Shown here: in pieces, positions 19,213 through 30,154 of the stretch | How the letters are laid out: the number at the start of each line of letters is the position of its first letter | Numbering within the stretch: position 1 is the stretch's first letter | Assembly (NCBI GenBank): GCA_903813345.2 | Contig: CAIIXF020000005.1 | Span: 13,893,375 to 13,957,374 of the forward strand | Length of the DNA: 64,000 nt | Origin: Owenia fusiformis | Lineage: Eukaryota > Annelida > Polychaeta > Sabellida > Oweniidae | Reading direction: 5' to 3' | Notes under the pieces: model-generated | Told to the model about the DNA's origin: nothing | The model's input: only the letters and a program-made list of their open reading frames with translations | Database searches by the model: none | Made by a program: the position numbers and the translations under genes

Positions 19213-21035
19213 CTGAAAGTAGAGAAAAACCAAATATTAGCTGTGCTTCTACATTTTCAATATGAACTTTAGCGTTCTATACTTATATTTACAATTGTTT
19301 ATACAACTTTGAGACTGAATCATTCCCTAGCCATTATATTTGGTATTTCCTCTACTTTACAGAATGTACTATTATAATACTTTACAGAAAGTTCTTTGAC
19401 CTGCTTGAAAGAAGCAAAAATGCTATAATTTCATCAAAACATTTTTCAATTCTAATCGTGGGAAATACATGTCTACAAAACAAATTAAATTCCAATTTCT
19501 TTAGAAGTTGTTTACTCAATGTAAAAATCTAAATAAAACAAGTGGTTTAGAATGTATACTTCACAAAAGAATTTAAAATTGCTTAAAATTGTTTTAAAAT
19601 TGCAAAAAACGTGTATAAAGACTCCATACGGTGTAAGTCTTTCAAAAATTTGAATGACGTATGTGACACATATAATTTGACCCTAACATTCTACAGCTGA
19701 CAAACAAATATACAGTGAAACCTATACATGTATATCCAAACACCTCTCAATGTGAATACTTTTTCTCAGTCCCACATTAATTATCTCCTATTGACTTACA
19801 AAATTACATGTATATAAAACCTTGAAATGTGAACACCTGCTAAAACAAACACTTTTGGACAGATTTTATTGCATTTACAGATGAAATTCTCTCCAATAGC
19901 TTTAGTGACTTTTTTTTAATTGACAAAGGTGTATAACTGTTGTATATTATTTTACTAAGGTAAAACGTATGTTATATTGCTTCCCTAGATAAGTGACATG
20001 TTCACATCTATGCACATGCTACAAAGGTATTTACAACAAGGCATTAACATGCAAAATGTCACCACATGCCATTTGTTACAAACATCAAACACCAACTGCT
20101 ACCTTTAGAACACCCTCCACAACAAAGGTTGGATACTATAACAATTTGTCAAGTGACATAATAAAACATAAGTGACTTAGTATGTAAGAGGCACTAACTG
20201 GTACCTGGGGCGGCCAATTTTAACCAATGATATTGTTACATTTTGGAAGTAAGCCTATGAAAATATAAATCCTGTTCTCTTGTCAACTTTCCAACTGTCA
20301 GGTAAAGACAACATGAAATGATTACAGATTTCAACTTTAGTGTCAAACCATCTGTTATAAATGTTATATAATGAGTCTTAATTAATTATATGGCTAGGTT
20401 TGCCAATGATAATTAACACGCAGTCAGTAACCATGAAACGTATTGCATTTAATATAAGGAAGGGTGTCTAATTATCAACAGTCATAGAAAAAACAAAATG
20501 AATTTCTTTATTGTTTGAAATGTCAATTTGTCTTTTGATCACTTGAATTATTTAAAAAATCAACACTTCACTAACAAAACATCTTTTAGATTTCCAGAAA
20601 AGTCAAAATATCATTTTTCTTCATTTAAATATTATACTTTCAAAACTCATTTTTTCTACTACATGCAATGTTAATAAAACTTAAGTGCTATCTTGCCATG
20701 GTGAGATGAATATTGCCTAAAATCTAAACAAAGTCCTTGTTCATACTACCTAAGTTTCAAATCAACAAAAACTCTAGGCCAGTAACAATATACAAGATAC
20801 GAGGGAAGACCAAAGACTTCATGGATGACTTGTACTGTACATAACAACAAATTCATTTCATCAATATAAGACAAAGAATTGGTTTGATCAAACAAATATG
20901 CTATATTCTGGTTCAAGTAGATAACAATTACTTTTGTTGGCTTTTTATATTTCATTTATACCCAACTTCCCAATTATTTTATACCCAACAATGTCCAAAT
21001 TTATCAAAGTCCTCTAAGAGCTCAATTACAAGAGA
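19213..21035. other. Region between the fusion gene and the dehydrogenase
   Basis: Contains a decayed pogo-like element at about 19710-19875 (ACAGTGAAACCT start, GGACAGATTTTATTGCA end, inner GAACACC motifs) and, at about 20030-20115, a dispersed repeat (ACAAGGCATTAACATGC, ATGTCACCACATGCCATTTG) with relatives at about 57660 and 59000. No further gene seen. Confidence 0.55.
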
Positions 21036-22025
21036 CTAGTCTGACTTGTCTTCATCCAAGTATTTCTTCAATTTGTCTATGACAAGGAAGCTTGTGCGAT
21101 CCACAGCTTCTTTAGTATTAGAGCAGTTATGTGCTCCAAACACGGTGTTTTCAAATTGACGTAGTTCATCATCTTGCGGCAATGGCTCCACTTCAAATAC
21201 ATCCAAAGCAGCACCAGAGACATACCCAGAATGCATCAGCTCAACTAAATCTGATTGGTTAATTATAGGGCCCCTTCCAACATTTACAATTTTGACACCT
21301 GGCTTGGCATTCATCATGACTGATTTGTTGATGGAGTGATGGGAAGAGGGAGTAAGGGCACAACAGACGACTATGAAGTCACAATTGCTTGTTGCCGTTT
21401 GCAAATCAGAAATGTCAACTGCATGAATAGACTCGCTAAACTCTATATCAGCATCACATGTTATACGTCCATTCTCCTTTCTAAAGAACGGATCAACTGC
21501 GTGGATCTTAAGACCAAATGCCAGAAGGCGATGAGCGATGCATCTTCCAATGTTACCAAACCCAATCAGAGCAACCTTTTTATCAGTTAATGACATTCCA
21601 CATGGCTTATACCAGCCACCCTGGCGGACTTTGCGGTCAATGGCCATGAACTCTCTGGCAAGGGCAATCACATAACCGACAGCAACATCAGCGACTTCAT
21701 TATTGAACATTCCAGGAGTGTTACTAACAGGAATGTTATATTTATTACAGGCATCAAAATCAACATTGTCAGTCCCGACACCCCATTTCATTGCGGCTTT
21801 GAGACGGCCTTCCTTCCCAGCCTTAAAGACTGCCTCGGTGGCCGGGTCATCCCCTATGATCCAAGCATCAAACTGGGGGACAAGATCAATCAGTTCTTTC
21901 ACAGATAACACCTGAGTAAAATCTGGGATAGTAATGTCCATGTTATATTCAGACAACTTTTCACGATACTCATCAATTCTTCCGATCATTGGAGGACATG
22001 TTAGTAGGACTTTGTATTCGGCCAT
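21036..22025 (-). CDS. D-2-hydroxyacid dehydrogenase (phosphoglycerate dehydrogenase-like)
   Basis: Uninterrupted ORF, 329 aa from the ATG at 22025 (context CAAAATGG). The frame stays open a little further upstream but with no other ATG. This is a full-length NAD-dependent D-2-hydroxyacid dehydrogenase: WGVGTDNVD (81-89), Rossmann motif GFGNIG (155-160) with Asp178 as the NAD-type acidic residue, and the catalytic triad Arg251 (NVGRGP), Glu280 (DVFEVEPLP) and His299 (GAHNCSNT). The family oxidises or reduces 2-hydroxy/2-keto acids. It lacks the ACT regulatory tail of animal PHGDH and is much shorter, so it is not the serine-pathway enzyme. No targeting peptide is seen. It lies 1.9 kb upstream of the cytidylyltransferase-SDR gene on the same strand; by position I infer it acts on the acid end of the same sugar or its precursor. 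A CAG acceptor-like site lies about 35 nt before the ATG. Confidence 0.9.
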   Translation of the reverse strand: MAEYKVLLTCPPMIGRIDEYREKLSEYNMDITIPDFTQVLSVKELIDLVPQFDAWIIGDDPATEAVFKAGKEGRLKAAMKWGVGTDNVDFDACNKYNIPVSNTPGMFNNEVADVAVGYVIALAREFMAIDRKVRQGGWYKPCGMSLTDKKVALIGFGNIGRCIAHRLLAFGLKIHAVDPFFRKENGRITCDADIEFSESIHAVDISDLQTATSNCDFIVVCCALTPSSHHSINKSVMMNAKPGVKIVNVGRGPIINQSDLVELMHSGYVSGAALDVFEVEPLPQDDELRQFENTVFGAHNCSNTKEAVDRTSFLVIDKLKKYLDEDKSD

Positions 22026-22040
22026 TTTGCAAATGTTCAA

Positions 22041-23240
22041 GTTATTAACACCTGGAGCTGGTTGTATATAAAGTTACTAAGTCAGTTTTATATACAATTT
22101 GATATTGTTGTTAAATCTTTTATTTCTTTTTAGATCTTTTATTGATGCTTAAGAGACTTCGACTGTTATCACCAAGAGTTCATAAATCGATCTGCAAGCA
22201 CACAAAAAAGTTTTATTGGCAAGATTTACAATTTCAAGTGATTCTGAAGGTCGTAATCATGAAGCAGCTAGAGATGTTCATGTATTTATTTACCTTATTA
22301 TGTTGAAGTCAAATTGCTTGAACAGATCATGATCACTTGGTAATAACAGAGTGACTTAAAAAGTTATCTGTATATATCTTGGATTACCAAAGTATAAAGT
22401 TTTGAAAATCAAACTGCAAAATGAGTATGGGCCTATTATAATATCGTATTAAAATGTATAAGACAACACAAGATAATGAGTTCTAGTTTTCGAATTATGA
22501 ATCCAGGGGCGTCAGAAGGATTTGCCAAGAGTGGGGGGGCGACTTTGGATATGGATGGGTCATGTGTGAAGCACGCCGCTCTGGTGTTTTAGAAAACTAG
22601 CTTGACTTTGACTAAAACAATATACATGTAATATGAGAAATGAGATATTCTATGCTTGATGTAGACTAGATAATGACATAGTATCATTTCTGTCATTATT
22701 ACACTTTAACCTTAATAAGCTCTAAAACTTTCAATTCTGGGCTTGGTTTCAAATCTAAAAAAAGGGTAGGTGTAAATATTTTCGAAACAAATGCGTGATA
22801 TATACACATATTTTGTACCAAATGTGTGACATAAACGGCAATCGCGTGCAAAGACCGAACGCAATGCGTTCGCTTTTTTCGCCGTTTGGTATTTTACCAT
22901 GTCGGCATTTTCACAAAGAACAATTTTTAAAAATATCAACAAAATGGGTGTTTTGCGTGATATTTGATCATACACGCTAAATTGATGCGTGATTTCTATT
23001 TTTCCAGCAAATGCGTGACAATCACGCCTAATGCGTGAGGGTTGACAGGGCAGCAAATGTCTTACTACTTGAGTGACTCTCAAGTCAATTAAGTGGCCAA
23101 CAACTACTACAGTACCATTACACAACAACTTAAACAACCTTTAATATACAATAAACACTTCAATAACCATAATAAAAATCCTAGTTTTGATAAAATGACT
23201 AGCCTATTTATTTTATGTACAGAAAAAGTGTAGTGATTTG
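22041..23240. other. Intergenic, repeat-derived
   Basis: Segment 22735-23045 carries many copies of ATGCGTGA / TCACGC and an open minus-strand frame of 141 codons with no recognisable domain; I regard it as repeat-derived. AGGGGCGTCAGAAGGAT near 22505 resembles ends of other dispersed elements. Confidence 0.45.
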
Positions 23241-23247
23241 ACTATAA

Positions 23248-24566
23248 ATAGCAAAGTCAGCTAGTCGTGCCCTGGCAGTGTTAACATGTAAATTCAAAGC
23301 TGCAGGTGGAATGGACTATGCAGTTTATACTAAGCTATATGATACAATAGTCCAACCAATCATCAACTATGGTACCTCAATTATTGGTCTTAATGAGCAT
23401 CGTTGTATCAATAATGTACAAAATAAAGCAACAAAAATATTCCTAGGAGTAGGCCAAAAGACGAGCAATGAAGGAGCCAGAGGGGACATGGGCTGGAGCC
23501 CCCCTATCCACAAACAAAAATTGGAATGTGCCCGACTATATCTGCGACTCCACAATATGGAAAATACCAGATTAAATAATCGGATACATATATGGTCGTT
23601 AAAGGTGCTACAAATAGTGCAGGGGGGCCATTCAACGATCATCGACAAGTGTCAAAATATATTTAGGTTTGGATATTTCATCAAGACTAACATATATTTT
23701 CATTATCTACAAAGAAACCCTCTGGTTGAACATTATTTCAGCTGATATTCCTCTTGAAACATGGCGGATCTTAAAAATCTATAAGTGGGACTCCCTTTAT
23801 AGAAGCTTTGAATTGAATTTACACTTCTTAATGCTGAAATGGATAGTTTATACATACATTTTATGAAAATAGGTATGTCAAAGAAGGTATTAAGCCAAAT
23901 ATTGACCTGATAGCTCAGAAAAAATAAAAATTTTCGAATTTTCTCTCTACAGTCCTTATTGCCCCTTTAAGAAGAAAATCAAGTTGGAATTCTCGTACTA
24001 AACATTTCATTGAATCTTGTGGTATACTTTTGAATAATCAGTACATTGAGACAAAACCATGTATCAAAGCTATTAAAAATCACCTACAGACTACTGATCC
24101 TTTTCTTCGAAATATCTGGAATGATAAAAATAATGAAACTAATGGCAATAAACTGAGAACATATCGCCAATTTAAATATGGTGCATCAACTGAAGCATAC
24201 ATTGAAATGTTTATGCCACGCCATCATAGAAGTATTCTTGCAAAACTGAGAACTGGAACATTGAAACTACACATTGAAACTGGCCGTTATACCAATACAC
24301 CTCTTGAGGATCGAAAATGTGCTTTATGTGACTCTAATGAGATTGAGGACGAGATACACTTCACTCTCAAATGCTCTCACTACAATGTTTTGAGGAAAAA
24401 ATTTCTGGCTATTGTTAATAAGCTGGCCCCTAGCATTGATACTGGTTCAAATGATCATATTCTGCTGTTTACTAGACTTATGCACACGCCCTGTATACAG
24501 AGAGCTTTTGCAAGTACATTATTTAAGATGTTCAGTAAAAGAAACTTTGATCTAGAAAGACTTTAA
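23248..24566 (+). pseudogene. Non-LTR retrotransposon (LINE) relic: RT C-terminus
   Basis: Block 23248-23598 encodes the end of a LINE reverse transcriptase (motifs TIVQPIINYGTSI and NNVQNKATKIFLGV, then RGDMGW). After an intervening MITE, block 23971-24566 resumes in the same kind of sequence with the C-terminal zinc-binding motif CX2CX9HX4C (CALCDSN...IHFTLKC) and stops at TAA 24564-24566. The 5' end, endonuclease and most of the RT are missing, as expected of a 5'-truncated copy. It is on the opposite strand to the host genes. Not functional. Confidence 0.88.
23599..23970. mobile_element. TTAA-flanked MITE inserted in the LINE
   Basis: TTAA at both borders, with ends TTAAAGGTGC and GCCCCTTTAA as short imperfect inverted repeats. 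The LINE coding sequence breaks at the left border and resumes at the right one, so this 372-bp piece is a later insertion. Tip sequence TTAAAGG is shared with the 6077-6647 element. Confidence 0.7.
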
Positions 24567-25145
24567 CAGTACCTCTATTTGAGATAATTCCATAACAACA
24601 AATTATAATGTATATTTTCTCAAACTGTATTCTATTTGTTGATATTCAATTATACATAAGTTGCTTGTCTGGGGATAAAGGCCATATGATATTGATTCTG
24701 CCACTTTACAGCACTTTTACATACTATTTAGAACTGTGATACTGCCAAAATATATACAAGATGCAAACCTGTAGATCCACTGTGATATGGGGGACCCCTC
24801 AGGAGGGTATTGGGCCAACCAGAGGGCTCTTATATCACTGATTAAGCAGGGTTTCTCTTTCCATTTGCTCCCAGGAACATCAACCTTGGGGAAGATGTCT
24901 CCTCTTAGTAAATGGAAGTAAACAGTGAACTCAGTATACAAAAATTATGGTCTCTATCACTGTCTTATTGTGCATTTAGTAATTTTCACATGGGAATTTT
25001 AATATTACCCACACATGTATCAACTTGGTGTCTCATAAGCCGGCATCGGCTAGAAGCAATGTTTTTAAAAAAAGTGTTTTAAATGTATTTTAATATTATT
25101 GCTTGTGACACAAAAATAAACTATATTAAACTAAACTAAACTATA
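24567..25145 (+). repeat. LINE 3' UTR remnant with (AAACT)n tail
   Basis: The segment after the LINE stop ends in CATAAGCCGGCATCGGC and then AAATAAACTATATTAAACTAAACTAAAC, a typical LINE tail. The middle (about 24700-24960) may be inserted or host sequence, because it holds an exon-like minus-strand frame. Confidence 0.55.
24769..24905 (-). CDS. Orphan exon-like coding segment, unidentified
   Basis: Minus-strand frame open for over 70 codons, richer in GC than its surroundings, bordered by an AG (CTAAG) at about 24906 and a GT (CTACAG|GTTTGC) at 24768. It reads FPKVDVPGSKWKEKP then CLISDIRALWLAQYPPEG and SQWIYR. I recognise no family. It could be an exon of an undetected gene, a retained fragment of an insertion in the LINE tail, or chance. 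Confidence 0.3.
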
Positions 25146-28100
25146 GGCGAAATGAAAAAGAATCCCTCATTTAAAACATGGGGAGTAAGTTACCCCCCTA
25201 TCTAATAGTACCTATATTAAATATTCTTATACAGTCTACTTACTTAAAGGGCATACATGTGCAGTATTCCTTCAATACTTGGTAATGAAACATTTACCAT
25301 TGAGTGGCAAAATTGACTTTTATATCCTAGCTTGCCTGAATGACAACATCATCTGGTGACAACAAGACATGTCATTAACTGTCACAAAAGAAGCGAAATA
25401 ATGAATCACTCACCCATCCTTATGAACAGAAGTAACTAACTTTGAAATTATCTAGGAATCTGAAAGTGAAATTCTGATAATTGAAAATCCGGGATAACAT
25501 TAAAGACTAGATATCAAAAATTATATCTACAATACTAACGTTTGAAACAGATAGTCAAATTATTAGAGTGAGAATCTAAATTTCAAAATCTGAAAAAAGG
25601 AACCTAAAAATGAATGAAATAAACAACTTACAAGCAAGAAATGTAATAAAAATCCTCCCCGATATATGCAATATATGTCTACTATAAATACTTCCTTCAC
25701 TCTTCCGATTAGTTAAATGTATAAGAGAAGCTGATTCAAATTCAAACCTCCCTTAAAATCAATAAATATTGTTCGGGTTAATATTTGGATAAGCTATACA
25801 TACCAACTTAAGAATTGTATGAGTGTCAAAGGGATTTAAATCGTGGCAAAACTTGACTCAACAATAGATCCTGAAAGTACTTGCATCACTCTTTATCCTA
25901 ATCACCTAGCTACATTGCCCTCTGACTTATACAGACAATTTTGCAGTTTTAACACTGATGAAATCTCAATGATCTTAAACGCAGCTTTCCAGGTCTTTCA
26001 AGTGAGAGTAAATGTGTTATGACAAAATATAGGTGACTTAAGAGGATACATAGGATCAAAAAATGATTTCGGATTCAGAGTGTATATAAAACTAATTTCT
26101 TGGCAAGGGTATTCAATACAAATCATTTTGATCAAAATAGGGAAATTGCCACTTGATGATGCAACTTATCAATTCAACTCATTTATGTTAATGTTAAATA
26201 GCTCTACTGAGCCTTTTAACAAATTGAAATATTATAAGTTTTAAATAACATGTTTGTAAAATGCTTTTTAATGTGCACTCGTGTTTTAAATAGTTAACAT
26301 GATACATGGGAACAAATATTAAATCAGGATATCCCAATATACAATGGTCCACACCCTGATTTGAATAATACTTGAGAGCTGCTCAAGATCCTGGTATATA
26401 ATATAGGTAAACATGTAGTACAGCAATATGAATGTGTGTGTAACCATGCTGCTCATAATCCTATATTACACAATTGTTTCCATAATAAATCACAAATTGA
26501 ATGGCGAAAGACGCCAAGCTAGTGGTGGGTTTGGGCGGGTCCCTCCTTCCAAGAGATTTTGAAGAAATTATATTTGATTGAGTGCTTTTTAAGATCAATG
26601 TTGACCCATTGTATTTACTTTCAAAAGAGAAAAAAATATTTTCATTGGAAAAAATTAACAAATATGACCTAAATTTTGAAACCCTTGCTTGACCCCCTAC
26701 TCCCCCCCCTCCCCCTTAGAAATAAATCCAGATTTGGGTCAGATTTTGGTTCATTTTTGTCTGAAATTACCTGAAATTCCTGAAGACTTTAGCCATGCAA
26801 GAGATAATATCGAAAAGTGACTCATGAATTTAACAGATAAGAGGAAGAAAATAAACTCAATCGTGAACGTATAGATTATGGCTCCAATCAATATATCAAA
26901 ATTCATGAAAAACATATTTAATGATGTAACAAAAATGAATGAAGACCAACATTCGCAAAAATTAATTCAACAATATTTTTTGCTCATAACATTTCAAGTA
27001 AGTCAATTTTCTAAATACCTAAGCAAGTAATACGTGACAGTCATATGTGAAAGTCTTACGTGACATTAATGCCCGTTAACATCAAAAGCTTATCTGCTGT
27101 CAAGAAACCCCTAGCCCTTGAGGAAATAACAATTAACAACAATATGATTATCAATTACCACTTAACATCAAAAATAATCATTTCTATTTCATATTTTTAT
27201 ATTTCATCTAGCAATAATGTACATATTTAATCCATACATCACATACAAACTCACAACTTACTGGAAGTGAAAAAATAAGTGAAAAAGTAAGTGAAAAAGT
27301 AAGTGAAAAAGTAATATCATTCAAATGATCAATAAACTTATCAAACTACATAACAACACAAACTTTATCAATCCTTAAATCTGTTGTGCGTTATATTTAG
27401 CATAATACTCGTATACCTTATGCTTATATGGATAGTCTAGAAAGATTCACCTTATAAAGTATTATGGAGTGTCACAAATGTAATGCATTATATGTTGGGT
27501 CTTACACATGTTTTATATGCATTTTTATATACCTTTGTCCTTATAATGTACATGTATACATACTTTATTTCATCTTAAGAGACCCCCCCCCCGCTCCCCA
27601 CCCCAATAAATTACCAATCAAACTAAAATGGCATCAGGCTTGGTGTAAGTGAGTTTATTTACATAAAACATCTAATTTTGAACACTATAATGTAAACACC
27701 TTACAATATAAACACTTCTTAATATGAACATTATTTACATTCCTTAATATTATACTATGAATGCTCTTTGCAGGATTCAGAGATTAAGACAAATATATTG
27801 AAGGTTGTATGATGATTGATCGTATGATGTACATTTATATGTATAATAGATTCAAGTTAATCAGTCATAAAAACATAAATTTAGTTTTGAATATGGATTT
27901 CATATGGCATTAAAGAATAACAATTTTCAATAAAAATTAAAATGGCTAAAGGATATTCAAGTTATAAACAAAAAAAATATATAATTGATTCATAATTTGT
28001 GATAATTTTACTTCTAAAATGTAATAGGCAGATCATCGTAATCCCGGGTTTTTGAGTTATGACACAGACATATATACAGACAGATGGATGGATGACAGAA

Positions 28101-28860
28101 TGGCAGTTTCTCTACGTCCCTTCTTGAACAAAGACAAAAAACTATGTACAGTATATAAAGACTAACAAATTACAATATTTTTTACATTGAAACGTTTAAT
28201 TGGAATGTTGGTTTTAATATAAAAAGATGCAGATTTAACAATTTCTAGTTGTGTGCTTCTACGAATCGTATTTCAAACATATAACCCAATCCAACACTTT
28301 TACTATTTAATGATTTTGATATGTTGAGTCTGAAAGTTTCAAATTTGATATGGGGTTCTAAGAAAAATAATTCAAAATCTAGAATATATTGAAAAATATG
28401 GCACATAGATGTTAAATCATTCATTTGATTTTTTGGGGGGTATTTTGACACTTTTTATTTGAATTTTTTGGTCATGTTGACACTTTAAAAAATGACCTTT
28501 TGTCAATTTTGCGATAACTTGAAAAAGGCTCAAGTAAATTCCATGGGCTTTCTCTTGAAAATTAATGAAAGGATAATCCTTAAGTTCTTAAAGTAATCTG
28601 GCAAAAAAATAATAAAATAGAACCTTCCACTTTTCAATTATAATGAATTTAGTCATTTCTGCATCTAAAAAGCTTCAATAACCATATATGGTCAGATAAT
28701 TCAATCCTATAGACCAGACAATATCCCTGAATCTAACATTCTATTATGTGCATTATATAATACCCTGTATTCAAAATACTATATATAGTAATAATGATAA
28801 CTATACTCTTGCTAGGATAGATGACTTAACTTATAATGCTGATTTAATGTTATTGACTTC
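25146..28860. other. Intergenic, no gene seen
   Basis: AT-rich. Contains a C-rich tract at 26697-26717, a GTGAAAAA(GTAA) microsatellite at about 27265-27312, and pogo-like decay (GAACACT...TAAACACC) at about 27675-27735. No coding exon recognised on either strand. Confidence 0.5.
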
Positions 28861-28869
28861 AAATGAATT

Positions 28870-29260
28870 CACCATGGGCCTTTCATGGGAGTTTCATTTT
28901 TAAATAAATGGCAGCTCCTTATAAATATATTTTATGCGACTGCAATTTTAACTATACATTTGTTGAATTTTGATTGGTTTTTCCCTGGTGGGTAAAGCTT
29001 GACCATAGAATTACACATGTTACATGTATCTCTCAATCAAAGAGGATATGCAGACCTCTTGCTAGGCTTTTAATGGACCTTTCATGGGAGTTTCAATATC
29101 AAATAAATGGCGGCTCCTTGTAAATATATTTTATGCAACTGCAATTCTACCTATATACATTTGTTGAATTTTGATTGTTTTTTTCCCGGTGGGTAAAGCT
29201 TGAACATAGGATTATCTCTTAATCAGAGGATATGCAGAACTCTTGCTAGGCTCTTACTGT
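28870..29260. repeat. Two tandem copies of a ~195-bp repeat
   Basis: Both copies contain CCTTTCATGGGAGTTTCA, AATATATTTTATGC, TTTGTTGAATTTTGATTG, GGTGGGTAAAGCTTGA and TCTTGCTAGGCT in the same order (first from about 28870, second from about 29072). Confidence 0.8.
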
Positions 29261-29466
29261 ATAAGTGGTAAATTTCCCTAATCATTTAATTTGCCATTGC
29301 CTTATTTCTGCCAAGTTCGGAAAATTAAATATCAGAAATATTATCTTCATAATGTTGTCCAATGGGAAGTTTCTTGTCATTAGGAAAATAAAAAATTAGA
29401 AAAATGATAAACTTTGACCATTCGGCAAATTAACCACTCGGATTAAATACCACTTATACAGTAAAC

Positions 29467-29628
29467 TGTGGAACAGCACCGCAGTCTTATTAGCTCCCAC
29501 CACAACCTATTGGCAAATATTGATTGTTTCCACAGTCTAAACATGACTGAATAGACAATAACTGCATGTAAAAAGGATATAATACAACATAAATATGATT
29601 TATCATGATTGAACGGTTATACTGAACG
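29467..29628. repeat. Dispersed repeat, copy 1 (related copy at 38874-39101)
   Basis: Shares ACAGCACC(G/A)CA, CTATTGGCAAAT, GTTTCCACAGTCTAAAC, GCATGTAAAAAGGATA and GATTGAACGGTTAT with the 38.9-kb copy, in the same order. Confidence 0.8.
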
Positions 29629-30154
29629 ACTATGTATGAACCACTCATTCCTATCATTCAGGAAGGTGAAAACAAACTATTGAACTATTGAGCATTATAT
29701 CAAGTAAATGTAGTGTCCTTGTTATCGGCCACGTTATGATACTCTGCCCTCACTGCAAGTTTGCCCTGAGCTGATGAAGTCATCACTTCAATCAAGAAAC
29801 TTCACAAAATGTTAGACATCCTACAGACAATTGTTCAAGGATACTTATTTTGTATTTGCTTCTTGATTGTCTATTAAATGATATTTTGTGACGACGTCTT
29901 TGACTGGTTGTCTATTGATTGACTGATTGTCTTCTTGACCTATTATAACCCAGGTACATGTATAAAATAAATGTACATGTATATATCGGAATTTTTGGAG
30001 TTTTTGGCTTATTGTCTCATAAAAAGACATTTGTAAAATGTATGGCTTATTGTCAATCAAATGATCTATTGTAATGACCCTAAGACTGATTGTCTTTCAA
30101 TGAAATATTGTGATGATCTCGGATAGAGAACTATGAATCCAAACATGTCAAGAA

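Noticed and set aside
21036-22040. Start upstream of 22025 for the dehydrogenase
   Set aside because: The extra codons begin with TTG, not ATG; the ATG at 22025 has a good context. The same reasoning sets the transferase start at 31303 rather than 31315.
22712-23137. 141-codon minus-strand ORF as a gene
   Set aside because: No domain, repetitive ATGCGTGA motifs and low-complexity composition point to repeat sequence.
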